A DNA stretch of 64,000 nucleotides from Leptolyngbya sp. O-77 (GTDB lineage: Bacteria > Cyanobacteriota > Cyanobacteriia > Elainellales > Elainellaceae): the NCBI RefSeq assembly GCF_001548395.1, contig NZ_AP017367.1:3633001-3697000 (forward strand), given 5' to 3'. Of the stretch, positions 1 to 7,642 are shown in pieces. The notes under the pieces were generated by a model that saw nothing but the letters and a program-made list of their open reading frames with translations, was not told where the DNA came from and did no database searches. The position numbers and the translations under genes are program-made. The first letter of the stretch is position 1. The number at the start of each line of letters is the position of its first letter.

Positions 1-1410
1 GCCATGCGGTCGAGCGAATGAATTCGTAGACTTGCAGGGGATTCAGTTGGCAAGACTGAGGCTGGGAGGTTTGCAGGCTGGGTTCCAGCACGGGGTAGAG
101 GCGGGAGGCCAGGCCCAGCCCCGCCAGCAGTGTTTCTTGGGGATGGGGGAATGGGTGCGCTCTAGGTAGACCAAGCGATCCACCGGGTTGTTCCAGATGG
201 TGCGGGCGCTGATGAGAAATTCGGGGTCATCGGTAGCTTGCAGGAAGTATTCCAGCGTCCAGTCGGTTTGTCCGGCGGTGGGGGGATGCAGATAAAAGCA
301 GGTGCGGAAGGCAGCGACCTGCTGATTCAGCACTGAAGCGATGGGTGCAGTCCACTGGGTCAGCGCAGATTGCAGACGCTCGATGCGGGCAGGCTCGGCG
401 GCGATCGCCCCTTCCTCGTCGCCCAGCGCTTGCAGCCATTCTCGCAGGGCAATGTCTTTGGGCAGGGGTGCAGCAGGGAGGGGCTGAGCGGCGATCGCCG
501 CTCGAATTTGTGCCTCCGTCACCCGGTTGAGAAAATCCAGTAGCACCAGCCGCGCCGCCGGGAAAGGGGATTCTTCTGCATGATCCGGGGCGCTGTGGGG
601 AAGCTGGTAGGTGCGGCAGGCGGGCGGCATCCGGCGGGAAAACTGCTGGAGCCGCGTCTGATCGACCTCGCTGTCGAGCAGCACTTGCCAGGTGGCGATC
701 GCCGCTCCATCTTGCAACCGCAGTCCTGGCAAAAACTTGGCCCGTGCCAGCAGATCCAGGCTCCATCGTGCTACGTGCGACCAAAAGCGCAAATCCCCGC
801 TGATGAAGGATTCTGCATCGCCCGCCGCGTCGCCCACCGTAGATAGAGGCAGCGAATTCAGCAGTTGAAACGCCTCTAGCGGCGACAGCAGCAGCCCCTC
901 GATCTGCCAGGGGTGCAGTTCCAGCGAGGGCGATCGCCCAGGTTCATCCGCCTCCCCGTCAGGCAGCGCGACAGAATATTGCGGCAGTCGAGAGATTTCA
1001 CCCTCAACCTCGGTTGTGTAGGTCGGCAAAGAGAAATGCAGGGTTTGCCAGCGGGCTTCAGGAATCGCGGGCGATGGCTCTAGCGTGGCGGTGCGCTTGC
1101 GCCCTCGACCTCTGGCAGCAGGGACGGGTTCTATCAAAGGAACCTCCGCAACTGGCCAGGCAAGCCGACGAGCTTGGTGGAGCGATCGCAACAAATTCAG
1201 CAGTTCTACCCGCGACATCGCAAAGGGATGGGGCAGAACCTCACAGTCCAGGTCTGGCTCTCTGCGGCTATTCGTTTCCACCCGTCGCCAGGTTTCACCC
1301 CAAATCAAAAATTGCCCGCCTGCGGGCCACGCCGATGATTCGCCGGATTCTGACGTGCTTAGAGAAGAAACCTGGGGCTGAAACAGCCAGCTACCGTGTA
1401 AGATTGCCAT
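1..1410 (-). pseudogene. SNF2-type DEAD/DEAH helicase, N-terminal part, frameshifted and cut by the window edge
   Basis: The protein starts at 1410 with MAILHGSWLF, and FLIWGETWRR follows within the first 45 residues. This is the usual opening of the large cyanobacterial SNF2-family helicases, whose first several hundred residues form a helicase-associated domain ahead of the ATPase. The reading frame holds for about 420 codons to VYLERTHSP. It then changes frame at short C runs (gene strand; 139-149 in window coordinates) and stops at 43. In the -1 frame the expected continuation resumes (PHPQETLLAGLGLASRLYP, then CQLNPLQVYEFIRS) and runs off the left edge. Adding one base to the C5 tract restores a continuous protein. 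The ATPase half lies outside the window, so helicase activity is not visible here. The break may be a sequencing error, a real null mutation or slipped-strand variation. Confidence 0.8.
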
Positions 1411-1485
1411 GCGAGCAAAGGACGATGCAATGAGCAGTGCTGAACCCGAACATCAATTGAGACATTAAGACATTGAGATGAGAAC

Positions 1486-2232
1486 GTGAGAATGCCGCCT
1501 GAAACCCGATCTAACCTGGAACTTACTTCACCCCTTGAGCTGCCAATTCGCAAAACCTTGCCCAATGGGGCGATCGCCGAACTGGATACCCTGCGCCCAG
1601 AAGAAACCGAAGCCGTGCGGGCGCTGCTGAACTATTTCGTGACCTCATCAGGAACCGAAGGATTAACTTATCCCCATGCTCAGCCGCTCTCTCCGTCAGA
1701 GTTTGCGGCCTATTGGCTGAGCCGGGATGCCTTTGTGGTGCGGGCTGTGGGGGATGCACCGCCGCCTGCATCTCAGGATACATCACCCAAAGAGATGTTA
1801 GTCGAAGCGATATCGCAAGAAATGTCGCTCAAAGACCCGTTGCCACAGAATCTATCGTTAGACAAGACCTCAACCGAGACTTTACCAAACCGCGCATTGC
1901 CTACTACGCCTGCGCGAGGGGAAATCTTGGGAGCCTTTTACCTAAAGCCCAACTTTCCCGGCTGGTGCAGTCATATCTGCAATGCTGGCTTCATTGTACA
2001 ACCTGCCATGCGAGGACAGGGGATCGGCCGCTGGATGGCAGAAACCATGCTGGCGATCGCCCCCACCCAGGGCTACACCGCCGTCATGTTCAACCTGGTG
2101 TTTGCCACCAACGAGCCATCACTCAACCTGTGGCGATCGCTCGACTTTTCCATGATTGGTCGCATCCCTCAGGCCGCACGGCTACCCAATGGAGCAAGCG
2201 TTGATGCGATTATGCTTTATCGAGAGCTATAA
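1486..2232 (+). CDS. GNAT-family N-acetyltransferase
   Basis: This is probably an acetyl-CoA-dependent N-acetyltransferase of unknown substrate. The C-terminal half carries the GNAT acetyl-CoA loop in VQPAMRGQGIGRWMAE (R-x-x-G-x-G), followed by MFNLVFATNEPSLNLWRSL, the usual beta5/alpha4 segment in which an Asn precedes the last helix. The N-terminal half has LRPEETEAVRALLNYFV, typical of strand 1/helix 1. Between the halves, about residues 90-145, is a Ser/Thr/Pro/Glu-rich linker that looks unstructured and is not part of the usual fold. The start is GTG at 1486 or ATG at 1492; neither has a strong ribosome site. The gene diverges from the broken helicase with a 75-bp gap, so a shared promoter region is likely. 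Confidence 0.8.
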   Translation: MRMPPETRSNLELTSPLELPIRKTLPNGAIAELDTLRPEETEAVRALLNYFVTSSGTEGLTYPHAQPLSPSEFAAYWLSRDAFVVRAVGDAPPPASQDTSPKEMLVEAISQEMSLKDPLPQNLSLDKTSTETLPNRALPTTPARGEILGAFYLKPNFPGWCSHICNAGFIVQPAMRGQGIGRWMAETMLAIAPTQGYTAVMFNLVFATNEPSLNLWRSLDFSMIGRIPQAARLPNGASVDAIMLYREL

Positions 2233-2431
2233 AGTTTGCCAATCCGAAGAGTTTGCGCGTCTAAAAGTTTGCCAGTCTACAAGTCTCGCCAATCCAAGCA
2301 AGATAGGGATATGCTGTCCCCCTCGTCTGGCCCCTCAGTCCTCAAGATTCCAACGCGCAGTTGGGGAATCGGCCCAACTGATTAGCTTCCACAATCGCGT
2401 TGCGACAGGTCAGGGCACTCTGGCCCGTCTT

Positions 2432-2563
2432 TCAAGAAAGCTCATGCAGATTAATCACCGGATGGCTGCCTTCCGCCGCTTGCAAATGTAGCTCATAGGC
2501 CACCTCCAAAACCTGGTGATTGAGCATCAAGGGCTTGACCGTCGCTTCGACCAGATTAAACAC
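2432..2563 (-). CDS. possible 43-residue small protein, unknown
   Basis: A short frame starts with GTG at 2563, preceded by GGAGGG six bases upstream, and ends with TGA at 2432. The peptide begins VFNLVEATVKPLM and contains LEVAYELHLQAAEG, which reads like a normal amphipathic helix. It lies in a 440-bp space otherwise free of genes. I do not recognise the family. It could be a complete small protein or the 3' remnant of a larger lost gene, since an in-frame stop lies only a few codons upstream of the GTG. Confidence 0.3.
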   Translation of the reverse strand: MFNLVEATVKPLMLNHQVLEVAYELHLQAAEGSHPVINLHELS

Positions 2564-2676
2564 AGAAACCCTCCCACTTCATGAAGCAAAGGTTTAGGCA
2601 ACAGGGCTGATGTCGATCAGCGTAAGGGGATTGTCACCGAATTTTTGGGCATTTGCTTCTGTAAAAAGGAGGGCTT

Positions 2677-2994
2677 CTAGGGTCTATCGAAGGGTGGATC
2701 GTCGGACTCTAGCAGATCTGCATCAAACGGCTCTGCATCAAACGGCTCTGCATCAAACGGCTCTGCATCAAACGGCTCTGCATCAAACGGCTCTGCATCA
2801 AATAAATGTGGAGGAAATAACACCGCCAGACTGACGGGCAGATATCCCACCGCGCTGATAAATTCCTGGGCATCGATGATGTCCTCTTGCAGCCATTCGT
2901 GCAGCAGGTGGGCGATCGCCACGCAGGCCGCCTCAGTCGGGTCGCTAGGAGCGGGCGTTTCATCGCGCCCACCTTGGCAGAACGGGTTAGACAT
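2677..2994 (-). CDS. small acidic protein with a C-terminal FDAEP pentapeptide repeat
   Basis: About 105 residues, starting at the ATG at 2994 (MSNPFCQGGRDE). An in-frame extension upstream exists but looks non-coding. Residues 20-60 (EAACVAIAHLLHEWLQED, then IIDAQEFISAVGYLPVS) suggest a small helical domain. The C-terminus is a run of FDAEP units encoded by a perfect 15-bp tandem repeat, followed by DLLESDDPPFDRP, which makes a strongly acidic tail. I do not recognise the family. The tail length should vary readily by slippage without frameshift, because the unit is a multiple of three. No operon partner is evident. The repeat reads well as protein on this strand, which supports coding. Confidence 0.55.
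   Translation of the reverse strand: MSNPFCQGGRDETPAPSDPTEAACVAIAHLLHEWLQEDIIDAQEFISAVGYLPVSLAVLFPPHLFDAEPFDAEPFDAEPFDAEPFDAEPFDADLLESDDPPFDRP
2716..2805 (-). repeat. 15-bp tandem repeat, six units, in a coding sequence
   Basis: The + strand unit CTCTGCATCAAACGG occurs four times exactly (2731-2790) with one diverged unit at each end. It encodes FDAEP on the minus strand. Confidence 0.9.
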
Positions 2995-3197
2995 ATGGCG
3001 CTTTGCTCCTGTGGAATCTTTTGGTAAATTTCTTGGGGCAAATTTCTGGGGTGAATGGGATGCTTGATTCACCCTATAGGTCTTCACTAAAAATGGATTG
3101 AATTACGCATAGAGCCGATCACCCGATGCCGCCGCCTCAGATCTATTGCCCTCCGTGACGCTACGAAGGAAGTTGCCGGAAGCCCCGCAGATGCTCG

Positions 3198-3239
3198 ACT
3201 GGCAATCCAAAATCGCAAATCCAAAATCGAGAATCGATA
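3198..3239 (+). repeat. dispersed AATCCAAAATCG repeat, copy 1
   Basis: The core GGCAATCCAAAATCGC is followed by AATCCAAAATCGAGAATCG. Related copies lie at 6365-6402 (inverted), 18054-18085, 40832-40866 and 50249-50290, all between genes. The copies at 3198 and 50249 are nearly identical over about 40 bp. Confidence 0.8.
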
Positions 3240-3273
3240 CAACCCTGGCTATCTATCCAAGTACTACGCCGCG

Positions 3274-4599
3274 TTATGCAAAATAGTTTCTGACAGACAG
3301 AACCCCTGGCTGCTCATCCCCTGGACGAAACTGAATGCCCGTCACCTCCACCAGTAGGTCATTTTTTGGACGGAAGGCAGCCCGGTTGTCATTGACCGAG
3401 AGGTAGGTCTGGCCCTGGAACTCGAAGAATAGCGCCTGATTGGCCCCAAGCCGCTGATTTCCGGGCTGGTTGGGGCGCGTATCGGCGTAGGCAGCGTTGA
3501 CGGCCTGAGCCAGCGTCGTGATGCCGGGTTGATCGATTGCGCCAAACGTTAACAAGGCTCTGGGCAATTCCCGCGTTTTCAGCCGATTGTCAAAATCAAG
3601 CTGAATGCGATCGCTCTCGGTTGGGTTAAAGTCAGTTATTCGGTCAGGGGCCCGCAGCAACGATGTACGGAGCGCCTGAGCTCGGTTGCGTCCCGAAAAC
3701 ACAAAGCGATCAGCTCCTGCATCCCCTGTTAGCGTATCGGCTCCTAGACTGCCGATCAGCACGTCTCGCCCTGTGCCGCCCAGCAAGGTGTCGTTGCCCG
3801 CTTCGCCGCGCAGGGTGTCGTTGCCGCCGCGCCCGTCGATGGTGTCGTTGCCGCGGCCGCCCGTCAGCACGTCGTTGCGATCGCCCCCGATAATATTTGC
3901 CCCACCGACCGAAAATCCCGGCAGCGGCCGCTTATTAAACGAAAGAATCGTGAGGTTGTCGATTTCGTGGTTGTTGGTCAGCACCCCCGTCGCCGCCGCA
4001 AAGCCAATTTTGAACGTCGTGGGGACGGGGCCATTGCCCGCCTGCACCACGTTGAACCGATCGACCACCACTTCGCCTGCATCGTTAAAGTCGCGATCGC
4101 CATTCAGGTCTACAAACACCGACAGCAGCCCCGCAGGCGACAGCTCAATCTGCACAATCCGCCGCGCCTGGGCGCGGGTGCCGTTGGGATTGTCCAGGCT
4201 GATGGGGAGCGTGCGGCTGCCTGTGAGGTAGCGATAGCTGTTGGCGGCGCTGCCGCGCACCCCGACTGAATCTTGCAGCGGCGGCCGCCGACCGCCCACC
4301 CGCCCTTCCGTCGCAGTCGAGAAATTGCCCACCGCATCGAAACCAATGCCCAGATAGCCGCCCACCAGGCCTGGCTCGGCGTTTCGCGGCGCATAGCCCA
4401 GAGATCCGCCAAATCCGCCTGCCTGGGTCGGTGTAGCGTTGCCGTCTACCAGAAAAAAGCTAACGCCATCACCGCCGCTGCCACCGTAGGCATAGAGGTC
4501 AAAGCCAACGGAAAAGCCCGTGCCGGTGCTGATGGTTTGGGGAAACAGGACGAGGGAGCCTTGGTTTGGTTGGGCCGTAGTGAGTTTGAGCAGGGTCAT
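3274..4599 (-). CDS. RTX calcium-binding surface protein with lectin-like N-terminal domain
   Basis: 441 residues without a Sec signal peptide, as expected for a type I secretion substrate. Residues 1-220 resemble an L-type (legume-like) lectin sandwich: VGFDLYAYGGSGGDGVSFFL, GGFGGSLGYAP and GYLGIGFDAVGNFS are characteristic beta-strand motifs. Residues about 234-297 hold RTX nonapeptides of the GGxGxDxLx kind (GGRGNDTIDGRGGNDTLRGE). These wind into a calcium-loaded beta-roll outside the cell. The C-terminal 120 residues contain ALFFEFQGQTYLSVNDNRA, typical of the bluetail-type ends of cyanobacterial surface proteins. It is likely an exported, carbohydrate-binding S-layer or adhesion protein. 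No secretion ABC/HlyD genes are nearby. The gene faces away from the GT4 gene across a 436-bp spacer. Confidence 0.88.
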   Translation of the reverse strand: MTLLKLTTAQPNQGSLVLFPQTISTGTGFSVGFDLYAYGGSGGDGVSFFLVDGNATPTQAGGFGGSLGYAPRNAEPGLVGGYLGIGFDAVGNFSTATEGRVGGRRPPLQDSVGVRGSAANSYRYLTGSRTLPISLDNPNGTRAQARRIVQIELSPAGLLSVFVDLNGDRDFNDAGEVVVDRFNVVQAGNGPVPTTFKIGFAAATGVLTNNHEIDNLTILSFNKRPLPGFSVGGANIIGGDRNDVLTGGRGNDTIDGRGGNDTLRGEAGNDTLLGGTGRDVLIGSLGADTLTGDAGADRFVFSGRNRAQALRTSLLRAPDRITDFNPTESDRIQLDFDNRLKTRELPRALLTFGAIDQPGITTLAQAVNAAYADTRPNQPGNQRLGANQALFFEFQGQTYLSVNDNRAAFRPKNDLLVEVTGIQFRPGDEQPGVLSVRNYFA

Positions 4600-5035
4600 G
4601 ATGGTTGCAGGGTTGGCGGACTGTAAAACTCTTCGGCTTTGAAGAGACGGAGAAGATAGATGCAGGTCTTTTGAAAGACTTCCAAGACTTTTCTCTGGCT
4701 AGATTCTCAGGGATTCCCCGGTCTTTCTTGGTGGCTTTTTCGTAAAGATTTCATGAAACATCATGAAGTAGAGATGAGTGAGAGGGGCTGGCAGAAATGC
4801 GCGATCGCCCGCCTGAGCAAGCTTTGGAGTCGATTTAGGGCGATCGCCCCTGTAGAAAACTAGATTTCGGAAGATTGCGAAACGTTTTGCACGCTACTAT
4901 GTCGAGCCTGGATTCCGCTCTTAAATGACTCTAGCCATCAGTTCATTGACCAATAACTGTGTTTTGACGAATAGCTAAGACAGTTCGCAGTGCAGTTAGC
5001 AATGTTTAGAACAACTCAATCAGGGGGGCATTCTT
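4600..5035. other. 436-bp divergent spacer without a gene
   Basis: No convincing coding frame or RNA. It contains a HIP1-rich segment (4800-4850), a 10-bp palindrome TTTCATGAAA followed closely by CATCATGAAG near 4750, and AT-rich DNA before the GT4 start. It must carry the promoters for both flanking genes; I cannot place them with confidence. Confidence 0.4.
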
Positions 5036-6337
5036 ATGTCAGCGGATCAACTCAAGGTCTTGCTATTGATTGAGCAGTGCAATCCTGATTTACCGTCTGT
5101 GCCCAGCGTTGGCTATCAGTATTTCAGAACGATTTGTGAACAGGTTAATGCAACCTTGATCACGCATGAACGGAATCGAGATGCGCTGGAGCGAGTTGCG
5201 CCCGATCAAGAAATTTTCTATATTGCTGAAAGCCGTTTGATGCGGCGATATTATCACCTGGTTGAGCGCCTGACGATTATCAATAAACGGGTGAATTGGC
5301 CGCTTTATAATGCGCTGACCTACTTGCTATATGAAGAGTTTAATCATCGGGTTTATCGCCTGTTTCAATCGGATGTGCGGCGCGGAAAATACGACATTGT
5401 TCACGCGATTACGCCGATGATGCCGCGCTATCCGGTGAAGCTGGCGCAAGCCTGTGGCAAAACACCGTTTGTCTTGGGGCCCGTGAATGGCGGTGTGCCT
5501 TTTCCCAAAGGGTTTGGGGCGATCGCCCGTCAAGAATTCTCTTACTTCAACTTCCTGCGGGGACTGGGGCTGCTGCTGCCGGGATATCGCGACACCTATC
5601 AAAAAGCAGATCGCGTTTTAGCCGGATCTTCTTATACGTTTGGAATGCTGCAAAAGCGCTTTCATTTGGGCGATCGCCTCCAGCTATTTTACGAAAATGG
5701 CATTCCCACGGAGTTCTTTAGGCCGGGTGCAAAACAAGAGAAGGGCGATCGCATTCATCTACTTTTTGTTGGTCGGCTAGTGCCCTATAAAGGAGCAGAC
5801 ATTCTGTTAGAAGCACTGGCAAAAATCAAGCCATTTGCCCTATCCAAAACTCGATTGACGATTGTTGGCGATGGGGCAGAACGTAAGCATTTACAATGGC
5901 TAACTCAGCGATTGGGGCTACAAGAAATTGTGGACTTTGTAGGCTGGGTTCCCCATCAGGAAACGCATCGCTATTACAGCCGGGCAGACATTTTCTGCTT
6001 TCCGTCGATTCGCGAGTTTGGTGGGGCGGTGGTGCTGGAGGCGATGGCGGCGGGGCTGCCCTGCATCGTCGCGGACAACGGCGGCATCGCGGAATACATG
6101 ACCCCCGACACGGGTTTCACTATTGCGCTACATTCCCGCGACTATCTCGTGTCTACGCTGGCGGAAAAAATTCAACTGCTCGTGGAAGATGAGGCGCTGC
6201 GATCGCGCTTCTCGCAAAATGCGATCGCCCATGCCCGCCAGTTTGAGTGGGAACACAAGGCCGAGCAAATTGTAGCGCTCTATCAGGATGTGCTGGCAGA
6301 ACGTCGGGTGTTCTCGCCTGCGGAAGCGCTGATCTAG
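5036..6337 (+). CDS. GT4-family glycosyltransferase
   Basis: A retaining, nucleotide-sugar-dependent glycosyltransferase, likely for cell-surface polysaccharide or glycolipid. The two Rossmann domains are visible. The C-terminal one begins at IHLLFVGRLVPYKGADILLE (sugar-nucleotide domain) and contains LTIVGDGAE. The acceptor/donor-site EX7E motif is EFGGAVVLEAMAAGLPCIVA. Length (433 residues) is normal. The ATG at 5036 follows a GGGGGG tract seven bases upstream, which can serve as ribosome site. No other polysaccharide genes adjoin it, so the acceptor cannot be predicted. Confidence 0.9.
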   Translation: MSADQLKVLLLIEQCNPDLPSVPSVGYQYFRTICEQVNATLITHERNRDALERVAPDQEIFYIAESRLMRRYYHLVERLTIINKRVNWPLYNALTYLLYEEFNHRVYRLFQSDVRRGKYDIVHAITPMMPRYPVKLAQACGKTPFVLGPVNGGVPFPKGFGAIARQEFSYFNFLRGLGLLLPGYRDTYQKADRVLAGSSYTFGMLQKRFHLGDRLQLFYENGIPTEFFRPGAKQEKGDRIHLLFVGRLVPYKGADILLEALAKIKPFALSKTRLTIVGDGAERKHLQWLTQRLGLQEIVDFVGWVPHQETHRYYSRADIFCFPSIREFGGAVVLEAMAAGLPCIVADNGGIAEYMTPDTGFTIALHSRDYLVSTLAEKIQLLVEDEALRSRFSQNAIAHARQFEWEHKAEQIVALYQDVLAERRVFSPAEALI

Positions 6338-6364
6338 GCAGCATCAACGATCCCAGGGTCTGGG

Positions 6365-6402
6365 CTTATGTCGATTCTAGAGTTTGGATTGGTGATTTTG
6401 GA
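6365..6402 (-). repeat. dispersed AATCCAAAATCG repeat, inverted copy
   Basis: The + strand reads TTTGGATTGGTGATTTTGGA followed by TTGCC, the reverse complement of the repeat at 3198-3239. It sits directly after the GT4 gene. Confidence 0.65.
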
Positions 6403-6414
6403 TTGCCCATCACC

Positions 6415-6470
6415 TTTCCCTCTTCGTTCTTCGTTCTTCCCTCTTCCTTCTTCGTTCTTCCCTCTTCCTA
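6415..6470. repeat. pyrimidine heptamer tract 1 (TTCGTTC/TTCCCTC)
   Basis: Alternating CTTCGTT and CTTCCCT units give an almost pure pyrimidine strand. The tract abuts the 3' end of htpX. Four related tracts lie at 23342, 33232, 34636 and 60264. Confidence 0.85.
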
Positions 6471-7373
6471 CACCGACGGACTCAACGCGGTCGGCGGATT
6501 CGTCTCTGAACTCGCGGCTTGTGCGGCCATTTCCTTCAGCCGCTTAATCCGTTCCTCCACGGGTGGGTGTGTCATAAACAGCGTCATCAGCCCTTCCCGC
6601 GACAAGGGATTCACAATAAACAGCGGCGCAAAGGCAGGATTGCCGTGAATCGGCACTTTTTGACCCGTTGCCTCCAGAGCTTCCAGCGCACGAACCAGCG
6701 CTAGCGGGTTGCCCGTAATCTCGGCGGCTCCAGCATCGGCAGCAAACTCCCGCGTGCGAGAAATCGCCATTTGAATCAGCCCTGCCGCCAGCGGCCCAAC
6801 GATCAGCAGAAACAAGATCGCAATGGGATTATTGCCGCGTCGCCCTGCCCGCGACACCGGAAAATACAATGCGCCCAGCGTCAGAATGCGCCCCAGGTAG
6901 GTGAGCGAACCAGCCAGAGTGCCTGCTACAGCCTGCGTCAGCGTGTCGCGGTTGCGGACGTGGGTGAGTTCGTGGGCGATCACGGCATCCAGTTCGTCTG
7001 GGGGCAGCAGCTTGATGAGGCCTTCGGTGAGGGCGATCGCCGCGTGGTTGGGGTCGCGCCCGGTGGCGAAGGCATTGGGGGATTCCGACGGTACGATGTA
7101 AACCGAAGGCATGGGGATTTCAGCGCGATCGCACAGTTTTTCAATGCGGTCGTATAGCTCTGGCGCGTCTTCTCGTGGCGTAGGCTTCGCTTGAAATGCC
7201 GCCAGTGCCGCCTGGTCAGAATAGTACCAGGAGCCAAAGCTGCTCAGCGCCGCAAACGCCAGCCCGTAGTAAAGGCCCGTCTCGTTGCCCACCAGCAGAT
7301 AGCCCGCCAGCACAATCAAGCCGCTGAGCAGCGCCAGCAGCGCCAAAGTTTTGAACTGATTCATCCCCGCCAT
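6468..7373 (-). CDS. htpX: HtpX-type membrane zinc metalloprotease (M48)
   Basis: An inner-membrane protease for quality control of damaged membrane proteins. The zinc site HELTH lies in DELDAVIAHELTHVRNRDT, and the third ligand is the Glu in ISRTREFAADAGA. Two N-terminal hydrophobic segments (LALLALLSGLIVLAGYLLV and the next) and another pair after the zinc motif (TYLGRILTLGALYF; IAILFLLIVGPLAAGLIQM) match the family topology. The C-terminal THPPVEERIKRL is typical. I take the start at 7373 (MAGMNQF), preceded by GAGG at a suitable distance. MNQF three codons later is the commonest family start, and an upstream ATG at 7394 is less likely. Confidence 0.93.
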   Translation of the reverse strand: MAGMNQFKTLALLALLSGLIVLAGYLLVGNETGLYYGLAFAALSSFGSWYYSDQAALAAFQAKPTPREDAPELYDRIEKLCDRAEIPMPSVYIVPSESPNAFATGRDPNHAAIALTEGLIKLLPPDELDAVIAHELTHVRNRDTLTQAVAGTLAGSLTYLGRILTLGALYFPVSRAGRRGNNPIAILFLLIVGPLAAGLIQMAISRTREFAADAGAAEITGNPLALVRALEALEATGQKVPIHGNPAFAPLFIVNPLSREGLMTLFMTHPPVEERIKRLKEMAAQAASSETNPPTALSPSV

Positions 7374-7513
7374 AGAACCCTCGTAAATCGACAAGTTTGC
7401 TTGAGGTTTCTACAGCATCGCAGACTCTCGGTTTGGCAAGGTCTATCTGAGGAAAGAAAATTGGCAACTGGGAGTATGGTCAGTCCCTCTCCAAAGGAGG
7501 AGGCGGCTGAAAA

Positions 7514-7573
7514 CTAGGGGCTGTCATCAATTGTCTACTCGACATGAAGTTTCTTGGGAGGTTCAGCCCCTAG
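7514..7573. repeat. 60-bp palindrome-ended element
   Basis: The perfect 10-bp ends CTAGGGGCTG (7514-7523) and CAGCCCCTAG (7564-7573) flank 40 bp. Flanking AAA and TTT bases extend the symmetry imperfectly. It lies between htpX and a subtilase gene and may be a small transposon-derived element or a hairpin. Confidence 0.55.
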
Positions 7574-7642
7574 CCTGGTTTGATTGGGCGGGCGCGATCC
7601 TGCTGATCCCTTAAAGTTTCTGGACTTAATGGATGACGCGCC

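Noticed and set aside
6415..6470. Heptamer tract considered as a CRISPR-like array
   Set aside because: Units are 7 bp, contiguous and without spacers. This is a simple tandem repeat, as are the other four tracts.
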